From Bog-159 sp963738375 (GTDB lineage: Bacteria > Acidobacteriota > Terriglobia > Bryobacterales > Bryobacteraceae): a stretch of 64,000 bases of DNA. The DNA is taken from the NCBI GenBank assembly GCA_963738375.1, contig CAVTWL010000001.1, positions 66,076 through 130,075 on the forward strand, read 5' to 3'. Below, piece by piece: positions 12,850 to 23,011 of this stretch (its first letter is position 1; each line of letters starts with the position of its first letter). The notes beneath the pieces were generated by a model. It was not told the DNA's origin. It did not search any database and saw nothing but the letters and a program-made list of their open reading frames with translations. Position numbers and translations under genes: made by a program.

Positions 12850-13889
12850 CGGTCGCCTCCTGTGTGCTGCTTGTCCCGCCCAGGTCCGGCGTCCGCGCTT
12901 TGCCTTCCGCCAGCACCGCCGCCACCGCCCTCTGAATATCCTGCGCCGCATCGCCCTGTTCCAAATGCTCCAGCATCATCGCTGCGCTGATAATCGTCGC
13001 TAGCGGATTTACGATCCCGCGCCCCGCGATATCCGGCGCCGATCCGTGTACCGGTTCGAACATCGAAGGGAACCGCCGCAGGGGATCCAGATTCGCGCTG
13101 GCCGCGAGGCCCATGCTGCCCACGATAATGGCGGCCAGATCGCTCAGAATATCGCCGAACAGAGTTCGATGCCACCACTACGTCGAAACTGTCCGGACGC
13201 CGGATGAAATTCATGGCTGCCGCATCCACCAGCAGGGATTCTGTTTCAATCGCCGGAAATTCGCGCGCTACGTCCTGAAACGTGCGGTCCCACAGCGTCA
13301 TGCTGAAGCCTTGCGCGTTCGATTTCGTAATCGACGTCACGCGCATTTTCCCGTTGCGCTTCACCGCGAGTTCGAACGCATAGCGAACGATCCGCTCCAC
13401 GCCGCGCCGGGTGAAAATGGCGGTTTGGACCGCGACCTCCTCGGGCTGCGCCATGTACACGAAACCGCCTGCCTGCGCGTACTCCCCTTCGGTGTTCTCG
13501 CGCACGATCACCATGTCGATCTGCCCGCCTTCGCGTCCTACCAGCGGCGATTTCACGCCCGGATAGAGATACGCCGGCCGCACGTTCGCATATTGATCGA
13601 ATGCCCGCCGGATGGGCAGTAGCAGTCCGTTCAGCGTGGTGTGATCGGGAATGTCGGGATGGCCGACCGCGCCGAGCAGGATGGCATCGCAAGGCTGCAG
13701 CAGGTCCAGCGCTCCAGCAGGCATCATCTTGCCCCAGCGGAAATAATGCGAGGCACCCCATTCGAAGTCCTCGAACGCAAACCGCAATTGATGTTTTTGG
13801 CCGGCTTTCTCGAGGACGCGCTTGGCCTGCGGAACCACTTCCAGGCCCACCCCGTCGCCGGGGATCACGGCGATGGTCAGGGTTCTCAT
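12824..13889 (-). CDS. Isocitrate/isopropylmalate-family dehydrogenase, tartrate or D-malate type, one frameshift
   Basis: An NAD-dependent beta-decarboxylating dehydrogenase. Visible are AVIPGDGVGLEVVPQA (nucleotide-binding start), AILLGAVGHPDIPDHTTL, IVRENTEGEYAQAGG and, after a shift near 13140-13160, LFGDILSDLAAIIVGSMGLA and MFEPVHGSAPDIAGRGIVNP, the NAD-binding motif. The GAVGHPDIPDH and FEWGASHY details resemble tartrate dehydrogenase/decarboxylase and D-malate dehydrogenase more than LeuB. Total about 355 residues, as in the family. It overlaps the downstream hydrolase and follows the metallo-beta-lactamase-fold gene after 10 bases, forming a three-gene minus-strand unit. Confidence 0.85.
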
Positions 13890-13899
13890 AACCGCGCCC

Positions 13900-14760
13900 C
13901 TACTTCAGCTCTTGCATGATGCCCGGCAGGCTCCACTGTGCCTGCATCGAGCCCGGTGCCCATCCGAATTCCGCGGCCATTACTTTCCCGACTTCTTCCT
14001 GGCCCTTTCCCTCGCGAATCAGACCGGCGGCCCTGTTGCGCAGCTTCTCCACGTTATCACGGTACGTCTTCAAGCCGGCCTTGTCCGTTACCGGGCCGTG
14101 CCCCGGAATCACGGTGTCGAAATCCAGCTTCATGGCGTTGTCGAGCGTTTCCGTCCAACCCTTGACGCTGCCGCCGCCCGGATAATCGATGAGCGGAGTC
14201 TTGCCCGCCATCAGATCGCCCGTATGAAGGGTGTGCAGCGCCGGAAAATAAACTACCGCATCGCCATTGGTGTGGCCGCGCCCGCAATAGAGCGCCCGCA
14301 CCTCTTTGCCGCCAAGGAAAATCGAGCACTCCGTGGTAAACGTCATTCGCGCCGGAGCGACATCGTTCGCGCCCGGCTGCTTGTGCTCCACAATGTTCTG
14401 GCGCGCGTTCGCCGTCGAAATAATCTCCGCCGTTGGCAGAAACTTCGCATTCCCGCCGCTGTGGTCGGAATGATGGTGCGTCGTCACCACGTACTTCACC
14501 GGCTGGTCCGTTACGCTCTTCACTTTCGCCACAATGTTCTCGTGATCCTGATCGAATTTATCGTCCACCAGAATCACGCCTTCGCCGGTCACATAAACCG
14601 CCACATTTCCGCCGTCGCCTTCAATTTCGTAAAGGTCGTCTTTGATTTTGTTCAGCGTCAGCGCGGGCGCCTGTTTCCCTGCGTTCTGCGTGTATGCGAT
14701 CCAACAGCCTGCCAGCAGCAGCACGGCGGCGCTCATGCGCGCCAGGAATGTTCGGCTCAT
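13900..14760 (-). CDS. Exported metallo-beta-lactamase-fold hydrolase
   Basis: A 286-residue MBL-fold protein with an N-terminal signal or lipoprotein-like segment (MSRTFLARMSAAVLLLAGCW). Metal ligands are THHHSDHSGGN (HxHxDH motif), a His in GRGHTNGDAVVYFP, the Asp in HTGDLMAGKTP and a final His in VIPGHGPV. This architecture is that of the periplasmic SoxH/quinoprotein-relay or B3-like hydrolases, and lactonase, thiolesterase or lactamase-like activity is possible. The start at 14760 keeps the signal segment N-terminal. It is the first gene of a minus-strand unit with the dehydrogenase and the alpha/beta hydrolase and is divergent from the CBM9-like gene 36 bases away. Confidence 0.85.
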   Translation of the reverse strand: MSRTFLARMSAAVLLLAGCWIAYTQNAGKQAPALTLNKIKDDLYEIEGDGGNVAVYVTGEGVILVDDKFDQDHENIVAKVKSVTDQPVKYVVTTHHHSDHSGGNAKFLPTAEIISTANARQNIVEHKQPGANDVAPARMTFTTECSIFLGGKEVRALYCGRGHTNGDAVVYFPALHTLHTGDLMAGKTPLIDYPGGGSVKGWTETLDNAMKLDFDTVIPGHGPVTDKAGLKTYRDNVEKLRNRAAGLIREGKGQEEVGKVMAAEFGWAPGSMQAQWSLPGIMQELK

Positions 14761-14796
14761 GCCGCACACTATACCACGTAAGATGGAGAAATCATC

Positions 14797-15535
14797 ATGG
14801 CTTACGATGTAGCTCACTACCCCTGCTACCGCGCCGCCGGACCCATCGTCGTCGATGGCCGGCTCGACGAACCTTCCTGGCGCGTCGCCCCTCAATCCAC
14901 GCCCTTCGTCGATATCGTCACCGGCCAGCCCGCTTGGTTCGATACCCGCGTAGCCATGCTCTGGGACGACGAATGCCTCTACTTCGGCTTCACCGCGGAA
15001 GAACCGCACGTGCGCGCTTATCTCACCGAGCGCGATTCCAAAATCTACGAAGACAACGATGTGGAGGTATTCATCGCCGGCGAAAACGCGTATTACGAAT
15101 TCGAGATCAACGCCCTCAACACCATCTACGAAGTGTTCTGGATTTGGAAGGATGCCCTTGTGCCGGGCAGCCCGTATTATGGGCGTCCGGAGTTCGACCC
15201 CGCGACCGAGCGCACCATGGTCCTTGACGGCGTGGGCGGCCACGTGCACGAGCGCGGCGAACGATGGGGCTTTCTCGATTGGGATTTTCCGGGGCTGCGC
15301 CACGCTGTCCACGTCCAAGCTCCCGGCTGGACCGTCGAGTTAGCGCTCACTTGGAAAGGCCTTCGCGATCTTGCCGACGGCCGCTCGCTCCCCCCGCAAC
15401 GGCGACGTCTGGCGCATCGACTGTTCCCGCTTCCAGCAATACGACCCCGCCGGCCGCAAGCTCGATCCCAGCGCCGGCTGGACCTGGAATCGCCACGGCC
15501 ATTACGACTCCCACATCCCGGACACATTTACTTGA
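14797..15535 (+). CDS. CBM9-like (family 9 carbohydrate-binding) domain protein, one frameshift
   Basis: About 245 residues built around a single CBM9-like beta-sandwich: IVVDGRLDEPSWRVAP at the start, AMLWDDECLYFGFTAEEPHV and DNDVEVFIAGENAYYEFEINALNT in the middle, and, after a shift near 15395, VWRIDCSRFQQYDPAGRKLD. It ends with HYDSHIPDTFT and TGA at 15533. The family often binds sugars or occurs as a stand-alone domain in Bacteroidetes and Acidobacteria. No signal peptide is seen. GGAG at 14784 lies 9 bases before the ATG. Function beyond ligand binding is unknown. Confidence 0.8.
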
Positions 15536-15565
15536 GGTCCAATTCCGTGACGAGATCGTCGGTAC

Positions 15566-16904
15566 TCAGGCCGCCTCGGGCTCCAGCGTTCCTCCGGGCA
15601 AATAGATTTTCACCGCACCATCTTCCACCGCGATCCGGATCTCTTCGGGCGATTGCCGCACGATCTCGTCGACCGCGGGCATATCGTGGCCGATCGTGGG
15701 AGGCGTTACGCTGATCGCAGCGTAGCCATCCTCGCAATCTTCGCCGCAAACGTTCGACGTCTCAATCGAAAACTGTCCCGCAAGGCCGCATCGCGCGCCG
15801 TCAACGCCAGCTGCATCAGGATCAGCTCGATCCTCCCGGCATCCGCCTTCGCCAATCCGGCATCCAACCCCAGCACCAGGCGCAGTGCAATCTGGTCGCC
15901 CAGCGCGCACTGCAGCAAATCGTCCAGACCCGAAATTAGAACATTCAAATCCAGATCGGTAGCAGGCTCCGGCTGGCGCTGCCCGAATTCGAGCAGCCGG
16001 TTCGCCAGCCGGGCTGCCTGTGCCCGTCCGCGTCCCGCTTGCAACAGGCGCGCCAGTTTCTGCGCCACAGCCGCTGTCAACCGTCCTAGGATCTCCAGCC
16101 GGTTCGCGCAGCAATGATTCTCCGCGCCCCATGGCTCGTCCGCCGCTCGCTGGCTTGCCGCCCGGAACAACAGGCACACCCCTACCGGCTGCGCCCCCCC
16201 ATCCCGCACCGGAGTCGCGCTACCCTGTATCGCTTCCCGCGCTCCGTTCCTGCCTAGCAACAGAATGTCGTCCCCCAGCCCGATCGCGATCCCTTCCCGA
16301 AACACGCGGCCCACCGGCGATGCCTGGGGTGCCCCGGTTCGCGCACTCAGCATCGTAAATACCTCCGCCACCGCGCGCCCCAGCGCCTCTTCCTGCTTCC
16401 AACCCGTCAGCCGTTCCGCCACCCGGTTCATCAGCGCAATTTGCCCGTTTTCCTGCGTCACGATCACAGCCTCGTCGATGCTCCCGATGGCGGCGGCCAG
16501 CCGTTCCCCCCCTCGATCAGCCGCCGCTCGCGCGTGTGCCGGTCGAATGCAATCTCGATCGCCGTCCGCAGAGTGCGGTCGTCGAATGGCTTCAGCACGT
16601 ACCCCGACGGCGCCGTCTTCTTCGCCCGCTCCAAAATCTCGACATCGGCATGTGCCGTCAAATACACCACCGGAATCTTGAACTGGTCGTACAGCGCCCC
16701 CGCCACATCGATCCCGTCCAGTACGCCCTTCAGTTTGATGTCCATCAAAATTAAGTCCGGCACGGTTTGCGCCGCCATCCGCAACGCTTCGGTTCCCGTC
16801 GCGGCCGAGCCCACCACCTCGTAGCCCAGGCCCTTGACGCATTCCTCGATGTCGGCCGCGACCACTCTTTCGTCTTCCACCAGCATGATGCGACGTTTGT
16901 TCAT
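15566..16904 (-). CDS. Response regulator with REC-PAS and degenerate histidine-kinase tail, frameshifted
   Basis: The N-terminal REC domain (KRRIMLVEDERVVAADIEEC) has the phospho-acceptor Asp in LILMDIKLKGVLDG, the switch Thr in VVYLTAHAD and the Lys in GYVLKPFDD. After a shift near 16510 follows a PAS domain (RLAAAIGSIDEAVIVTQENG; MNRVAERLTGWKQEEALGRA). The C-terminus aligns with the NtrB/PAS hybrid-kinase type, but the H-box reads LEILGRLTAAVAQKLARLL, with Gln where the phosphorylated His of the usual AHDFNNLL stands, and the N-box reads LALTARDAA with Thr for the Mg-binding Asn. A last shift near 15720 leads to the end at 15566. It overlaps the sensor kinase stop by four bases. Confidence 0.8.
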
Positions 16905-18318
16905 AGCTTTTCTTTCAAGTCCGATGCCTGCTTCACTTCCTGCAGTACAAACCGGTATAGCGTTCCCTCGCGATTCGACCGCTCCACAGCCGCGCCAATC
17001 TGGTTCGCCAGGAGGTCCACCAGCCACAGCCCGAGCGACCGCGTGCCCCCCGCATGTACGCATGCGGCGAAACCCCGCCCATCGTCTCCAATCGTCATCT
17101 CCACGCAACCGCCGCGGCCAAGCTCGCAGCCCCACCGAAACCAGCCCCTTCCGCCCGTCCGGAAATGCGTGCCGCAGCGAGTTGGAAATCAGTTCGTTCA
17201 CAATCAGACCGCACGGAATGGCCGTGTCCACCGCCACGGGGATGTCTTCAACCTCCATCCGCAAATTCACGTCCGACGATTTCACTCCGTACGAACAAAA
17301 GAGGCTTGCCGCCAGATTTCGGATGTATTCGCCCAGGTTGATGTTTGAAAAATCCTTGGCACGGTGCAGTTGATCGTGCAGCATGGCCATCGCCATCACC
17401 CGCTCCCGGCATTCCCGCAGCGCCTGCAGCAAGCGATCGTCGCTCAGTTGCCTCTCCTGCAGGCGCAGCATGCTGCAAATCACTTGCAGATTGTTCTTGA
17501 CCCGATGATGCACTTCACGCAGCAGCACTTCCTTTTCTTCGAGCGCGCGCCTCATCCGTTCATCCGCCTGGCGCCGCTCCGTCACATCCCGGAAATAAAC
17601 CGCGATGCCTTCCTCTCGCGGATAAGCATGCGCCTCGAACCACCGGTCCAGGGGCGCGTACACCCCTTCGACGTGTCCCGCAACTCCGCTCCACATCGCT
17701 TCCGCGTACAGCGCGTAAAAAGTTCCCCCCACCGCCTCCGGAAAAATCTCCCACAGAGTTGCGCCCCACCAGACGGTCCCGCGCCCGTCCCCAAATCCGT
17801 TCCGCCTGCTGATTCACGCGCGTCAGACGCCATTCCCGGTCCACCGTGAATATCGCATCGGTGCTGCACTCCAGGGCGTTGTTGCAGCACGCTTCGGCCC
17901 GCCGCGACCGCGTGAGGTCCTTTGCAACTGTATAGACCAGCCCTTTATTCTCCTAGCCGAGTGAGCGCCAGCCATTTGTACTCGCCATTAGCGCACCGAA
18001 ACCGTGCCTCGGTTCCCGCAATGGATTGCCGTCCACCGTCAGCTCGCGATCCTCCGCATGCACTAAATCCAGGATGTTGCAGCACTGAACTTCTTCCTGC
18101 GCATACCCCAGCGTCGTCGTGAATGCCGCATTCACCCGCCTGATCCGTCCGCCCGGACTCGTGATCCAAAAAGGATCCTGGGTCAATTCAAAAAACAACT
18201 CCAACGGCTCGCGTCCCCACCGCGAGCACCATGCGACCGCACGCTTGATCAACACCAGCAAGGCCATCGATGACATCATCTGTCTCGATACTGATTTTAC
18301 GCGCTCGTCGCCAGGCAC
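16901..18318 (-). CDS. PAS-PAS sensor histidine kinase (HisKA_2 type), frameshifted
   Basis: Two PAS domains (LELFFELTQDPFWITSPGGR near 18200; TDAIFTVDREWRLTRVNQQAERIWG near 17840), then a HisKA_2 dimerisation helix with EVLLREVHHRVKNNLQVI, whose first His of HHR is the phospho-acceptor. The HATPase follows, with N-box GLIVNELISNSLRHAFPDG and, after a shift near 17110, MTIGDDGRGFAA and SLGLWLVDLLANQIGAAVE. Shifts are also needed near 18000 and 17750. The family commonly reads light, redox or small-molecule signals through PAS and phosphorylates a partner regulator. The adjoining REC gene, overlapping by ATGA, is the obvious partner. No membrane segment is seen, so it is cytosolic. The start is uncertain (ATG 18318 or internal Met codons near 18270). 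Confidence 0.82.
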
Positions 18319-18825
18319 CCGCCCAGCCCGGCGCGCCTTAAGCTTTTAAATTGTCGGATTTATAGAGAATTCCAGCCTTGTGACTAGCTCCCTGCGCTAT
18401 TTTGGCTCCTCGCACCTCGACAACGGACCCGAATTCAACAAATCCTCCAAGAAATTTGCTTCTTCCGCGTTGTCGGACCACTCGTCTGAATAGAACTCTG
18501 GGACTAAGACGCGGAGCAAATTACCGACCGGTCTTCGTGAGACTTGCGCCTGCTCGTCCACGAAATATGGCGGCCATCATTTGAAGAGAGCCGGCGGGCA
18601 ACGCTGCCAATGTCAGGATCGCCGGCCAAACAGGCGCTCGTTTTTCCCTGGCAAGTTGAAGGTATTTCTGCCCCGCGCGCAGGTCTTCCGCAACCATCCA
18701 CAACTGCGGCAGTGAAGCGTCCGATTCGTGTAGGCGGCCCCATATCTAGCTTGCGCGATACAGCGCCGGCGATCAAAAACGTAAACCAATGCCGCTCGTG
18801 CCGCTTAGCGCCACCGCCGACCCCC
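18319..18825. other. Intergenic stretch with an unresolved coding remnant
   Basis: About 500 bases between the sensor kinase and the CRTAC1 gene. The first 40 bases are AT-rich (including TATAAAT near 18357 on the minus strand) and could hold the kinase promoter. On the minus strand 18776-18521, two frames read SRKLDMGPPTRIGRFTAAV and then WMVAEDLRAGQKYLQLAREK, followed by a hydrophobic WPAILTLAALPAGSLQMMAAI. This looks like a short gene broken by one indel, but I do not recognise it. Nothing else is supportable here. Confidence 0.3.
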
Positions 18826-20454
18826 TTACTTCGGCTCCTCCACCTTCAACACCTGATCCGCCGCCACATCCTTCAATACCTGCTTGATCCCGCTCGGCCA
18901 ACGGATCTCAATCGTCGCAATCTTGCTCTCATCCCCCAGCCCAAATGAATCCGCTTGTCGCTCGACGACATGAACCCCACGCTGATCGCCAGGTGATTGT
19001 AGAGCGACCCGCCCCGAAGCCGTCGTCAGCTTCACCTTCGCCCCGACCGCATCGCGCGCGCTCTTGTGACCCGTCAGGCTCAGCATCAGCCAGTGATTCC
19101 CGCTATCCGCCGAGTTCATCAGGATCCGCGGCGTCTCGTTCAGCGACGTCACCACGATGTCCAAGGCGCCATCGTTATTCAGATCGCCGAATGCCGAGCC
19201 GCGCTGGTAGCCTGTGTGCAGAAAGTCCTTGCCCATCTGGTCGGAAACGTCCACGAACGTCTTCCCCCCAACATTTTCGAACATCGTGTCGTGCTGCGCC
19301 GATTTTTCGTTCACCTCGTCCACGTCCCCGTTTGCCGAGTAGATATCCTTCCACCCGTCGTTGTTGTAATCGATGAAGCCGTTGCTCCATCCCGAAAACG
19401 GCAAACTCAGCGTCTGGATCTTCGAAGCGTAAGGAAACGAGAACAGGTTCCCCCGGTTCCGCAGTAACTGCCAGACCTGCCCCATCAGGTTGTTATAAAA
19501 GATGTCCACGTTGCCGTCGTTGTCGTAGTCCTTGGCGTCCGAACCCATCGACGATCCGGAGTGCGCGCTGTCGTTGTAGGCCACTCCCAGTTCCAGTCCC
19601 CGCTCCTCGAACGTTCCGTTGCCCAGGTTCATGAACAGCGAATTCGGCTCCGTATCGTTGGCGATGAAAATGTCCTGATACCCGTCGTTATTGAAGTCCG
19701 CGATCGAAATCCCCATGCCCTTGCCCGGCGATTTCCCCAGCCCCGATTTCTCCGTCACGTCTTCGAACTTTCCGTGTCCCAGGTTGTGATACAGCCGCGG
19801 CGGCACGCTCTTGTACTTGCGGGGGTCGCAGTAATAATCCTTATCGCCCATCGTGCAGTGGATGTCTTTTTGCGGCGTCCAGAATGTGTAGTTGGAAACG
19901 ACCAGATCCAGCAGCCCGTCGTTGTCGTAGTCGAACCACGCGGCCGCCACGCTCAGCGTATCCGCCGGCTTGCCGCCGATCCCCGACTGCGCCGTCACGT
20001 CCGTAAACGTCCCGTTCCCGTTGTTGTGATAGAGAGCGTTTCTGCCCGCGCTGCAAATGAAAAGGTCCGGATACCCGTCGTTGTCGTAATCGCCCGCCGC
20101 CACGCCGAAATTGAAATCCAGTTTCTCACCCGCCAGCCCCGCCTTGGCCGTTATGTCCTCGAACGTCCCATCCCCGCGCTGCTTCAACAGGCAGTTGTAA
20201 TACGAAGGATTCGTCTTCTTCATCTCCGGCATTTGCGCCCCGTTGGTGAAAAACAGGTCCATCTTGCCGTCGTTGTCGAAATCGAAAAGCGCCACGCCCC
20301 CGCACATCGGCTGCGGAAAATACTTCCGGCTGCCCAGGCTGTTGTTGCTTTTGTACGTGATCTTCGACTTCGGCGCCACATCCGTGAAATGCGGACGCTT
20401 GGGCTGCGCAAGGCACAAACAAACGAAGATCAGAAAGGCGCTAAATCGCCGCAT
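18826..20454 (-). CDS. CRTAC1-type FG-GAP/VCBS repeat protein with UnbV/ASPIC tail
   Basis: A 542-residue exported protein. Signal peptide MRRFSAFLIFVCLCLAQ, then a seven-bladed integrin-like propeller of FG-GAP/VCBS repeats, each with a DxDxDGxxDL calcium loop (FDFDNDGKMDLFF, GDYDNDGYPDLFI, FDYDNDGLLDLVV, ADFNNDGYQDIFI, KDYDNDGNVDIFY, IDYNNDGWKDIYS, GDLNNDGALDIVV). The C-terminal ASPIC/UnbV domain is present (NHWLMLSLTGHKSARDAVGA; ATIEIRWPSGIKQVL). Between about 18940 and 19005 the frame is shifted: the real peptide there (LYNHLAISVGFMSSSDKRIH) is in a neighbouring frame, so two compensating indels hide inside an apparently intact frame. Function is unknown; surface or periplasmic binding is inferred. 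Confidence 0.88.
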   Translation of the reverse strand: MRRFSAFLIFVCLCLAQPKRPHFTDVAPKSKITYKSNNSLGSRKYFPQPMCGGVALFDFDNDGKMDLFFTNGAQMPEMKKTNPSYYNCLLKQRGDGTFEDITAKAGLAGEKLDFNFGVAAGDYDNDGYPDLFICSAGRNALYHNNGNGTFTDVTAQSGIGGKPADTLSVAAAWFDYDNDGLLDLVVSNYTFWTPQKDIHCTMGDKDYYCDPRKYKSVPPRLYHNLGHGKFEDVTEKSGLGKSPGKGMGISIADFNNDGYQDIFIANDTEPNSLFMNLGNGTFEERGLELGVAYNDSAHSGSSMGSDAKDYDNDGNVDIFYNNLMGQVWQLLRNRGNLFSFPYASKIQTLSLPFSGWSNGFIDYNNDGWKDIYSANGDVDEVNEKSAQHDTMFENVGGKTFVDVSDQMGKDFLHTGYQRGSAFGDLNNDGALDIVVTSLNETPRILMNSADSGNHWLMLSLTGHKSARDAVGAKVKLTTASGRVALQSPGDQRGVHVVERQADSFGLGDESKIATIEIRWPSGIKQVLKDVAADQVLKVEEPK

Positions 20455-20478
20455 GATAAACTGAGGGTTTCAGAAGAC

Positions 20479-22141
20479 GTGAAAGCTTTCATCCCTATTG
20501 TAATCGGAGCCGGCGTGCTGCTGGCCGGGTCCGCCGCTGGTCCCATCGCTTTCGAAGAAATCGCCCAGCGCTCCGGCTTGGCCTTCGTCTCCGATAGCTC
20601 CCCCACCCCCAACAAGAACCAGCCCGAGACCATGGTGGCCGGCGTCGCCCTCTTCGATTACGACAATGATGGCTACCTCGATATTTACCTGGTGAATGGC
20701 GCCGCCATTCCGTCTCTAAAAAAGGAAAGCCCCAAATACTGGAATCGCCTGTACCACAACAACCACGACGGCACCTTCACCGACGTGACCGAAAAGGCCG
20801 GCGTGGCGGGCGAAGGCTACGGCATGGGCGTCGCCATCGGCGATTACAATAACGATGGCTGGCCGGATATCTACGTCGCCAACACCGGCCAAAACCAGCT
20901 CTTCCGCAATAATGGCGACGGCACCTTCACCGATGTCACCGCCAAGGCCGGGGTCGGCGGTGGCGTCCTCGACGGCAAAAAGATGTGGTCCGTCTCCGCC
21001 GCCTGGGTGGACTACAACAACGACGGCCTGCCCAGATTTGTTCGTCTCCAACTACTGCAAATGGGAAGTTAACAAAGATCCTTTCTGCGGCCCCAAGCCG
21101 GAGCTCCGCGCCTACTGCCATCCCAATAACTACGCCAACCTTCCCAATACCCTCTACCGCAACAATGGCGATGGCACCTTCACCGATGTCTCCGTCGAAA
21201 CCGGCATCTCCAAATACGCCGGCAAAGGCATGGGCGCCGTCATCGCCGATTACGATGGCGACGGCTTCATGGATATCTTCGTCGCCAACGACAATCGCCC
21301 CAACTTCCTCTTCCACAACCTCAAAGGCAAGAAATTCGAAGAGGTCGCCCTCGAAGCCGGCGTCGCCTACGTCCAGAGCGGCACCGCCATCTCTGGCATG
21401 GGGGCCGATTTCAAAGACGTCGATAACGATGGCCGCCCCGACATCTGGCATACCGCTGTCGAAAACGAATCTTTCCCCCTCTTCCAGAATCGCGGCGATG
21501 GCCAATTCTGGGAGCGCACTTCTCAAATGCATCTCACCGGCACGCGCGATATGTCCGGATGGGGCAATGGCATCTTCGATTTCGACAACGACGGGTGGAA
21601 AGACCTGTTCGTCGCTCGCGGCAACGTGCTCGACAACGTCGCCCAGTTCTCGCACCGCAAGTACGAGGAGCCCAACGCCGTCTTCCGCAACCTCGGCAAC
21701 GCGAAATTCCAGGACGTGAGCGCCGACGCCGGTCCCGATTTCCAAAAGCCAGCCGCCCATCGCGGCGTCGCCTTCGGCGACATCGATAACGATGGCCGCA
21801 TCGATGCCGTCGTCTCCGTTCTTAACGGCCCGGTGAAATACTTCCACAACGTCACCAGGAACTCGAATCACTGGATCCTGCTGAAACTCACCGGCAAGAA
21901 AAGCAATCGCATGGCCCTGGGCGCTCAAATCCGCATCACCACCGAAGACGGCGCAAAACAATATAACGAGGTCACCACCGCTGTCGGCTACGCCTGCGCC
22001 AGCGATTCCCGCGTCCATTTCGGCCTCGGCTCTTCGAAAACCATTCGCGAAATCGATATCCAGTGGCCCAGCCGCATCCATCAGGTCTTGCATAATGTCC
22101 AGGCCGACCAGATCCTAGCCGTCGAAGAACCGGCACAGTAA
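20479..22141 (+). CDS. CRTAC1-type FG-GAP/VCBS repeat protein, one frameshift
   Basis: A paralogue of the divergent neighbour, about 553 residues. GTG 20479 begins VKAFIPIVIGAGVLLAGSAAG, a signal peptide. The calcium-loop repeats are FDYDNDGYLDIYL, GDYNNDGWPDIYV, VDYNNDGL (frame breaks near 21035, resuming at DLFVSNYCKWEVN), ADYDGDGFMDIFV, KDVDNDGRPDIWH, FDFDNDGWKDLFV and GDIDNDGRIDAVV. The ASPIC/UnbV tail is complete: NSNHWILLKLTGKKSNRMAL, VGYACASDSRVHFGLGSS and REIDIQWPSRIHQVL. Only 24 bases separate its start from the start of the minus-strand paralogue, so promoters for either gene must lie inside the other. Confidence 0.87.
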
Positions 22142-22144
22142 GCC

Positions 22145-23011
22145 ATGACCATACCGTTCCAGCATGCGGTTGAAGCCATCACCGCCGGAGATGAGCCGGC
22201 CCTTCGCGCGCTCCTGCAGGCCCACCCCGATCTTGCCCACGAACGCGCGCCATTCCCCCATCAGGCCACGCTCCTGCACTACATCGGCGCGAACGGAGTT
22301 GAAGTGCAGCGCTCGATTTCTAACTCGCCCGCCATCGCCCGCATACTCCTCGCAGCCGGCGCCGATCCCGACGCTACTGCTCCAATCTACGCCGGGGACG
22401 ATACCCCGCTCTCGCTCACCGTCAGCAGCGTCCACCCTTATCTCGCCGGAGTACAAGCCGACATCGTCGATGTCCTGCTCGACTACGGCGCTAAGATCGA
22501 AGGCCTTACCGGCCGGGGCGATCCTCTCGGCGCCGCGCTTTTATTCGGCTATACCGGCGCAGCCGAACGCCTCGCGTCTCGCGGCGCCCGCGTCGGTAAC
22601 ATCGTCTACGCCGCGGGACTCGGCCGTGACGACCTCCTGCGCCAGATGCTCGCAACCGGCGAAGGCACGAATGTCCTGCGCCGCGCCGACGATCGCGCCG
22701 GCCGCTACTCGTTTCCCATTCCCCGCGATGCCGACACCCGGGAAGTCGCCCTGATCGTCGCCGCCATGCACGGCCGATTGTCTTGCGTCCGCATGCTGCT
22801 CGATGCCGGCGTCGATGTCAACGCCACCCCCTTCTGCCGCCAAAGCGCGCTGCATTTCGCCGCCCAAATGGGACGCGCCGAAGTCGTCAACGAACTGCTC
22901 GCCCACGGCGCGCATCCCAACCTTCCCGACTCCCAAATGAATCGCACGCCCGCGCAATGGGCCCGCGAGGCGAACAACATCGCCATCGCCGAACTGTTGG
23001 AGAGCCGATGA
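22145..23011 (+). CDS. Ankyrin-repeat protein
   Basis: A 288-residue protein with ankyrin helices recognisable as SPAIARILLAAGADPDATAP, QADIVDVLLDYGAKIEGLTG, LSCVRMLLDAGVDVNATPFC, QSALHFAAQMGRAEVVNELL and AHGAHPNLPDSQMNRTPAQW. No signal peptide or catalytic domain is seen, so a cytosolic protein-protein interaction module is likely. It starts three bases after the CRTAC1 stop and overlaps the following oxidoreductase by ATGA, so it belongs to that transcript. Confidence 0.85.
   Translation: MTIPFQHAVEAITAGDEPALRALLQAHPDLAHERAPFPHQATLLHYIGANGVEVQRSISNSPAIARILLAAGADPDATAPIYAGDDTPLSLTVSSVHPYLAGVQADIVDVLLDYGAKIEGLTGRGDPLGAALLFGYTGAAERLASRGARVGNIVYAAGLGRDDLLRQMLATGEGTNVLRRADDRAGRYSFPIPRDADTREVALIVAAMHGRLSCVRMLLDAGVDVNATPFCRQSALHFAAQMGRAEVVNELLAHGAHPNLPDSQMNRTPAQWAREANNIAIAELLESR

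Noticed and set aside
20936..22093. Long 385-residue open frame on the minus strand, Val/Asp/Gly-rich
   Set aside because: It is the antisense of the FG-GAP repeats of the CRTAC1 gene; high GC and repeated Asp/Gly codons keep it open. No ribosome site or family.
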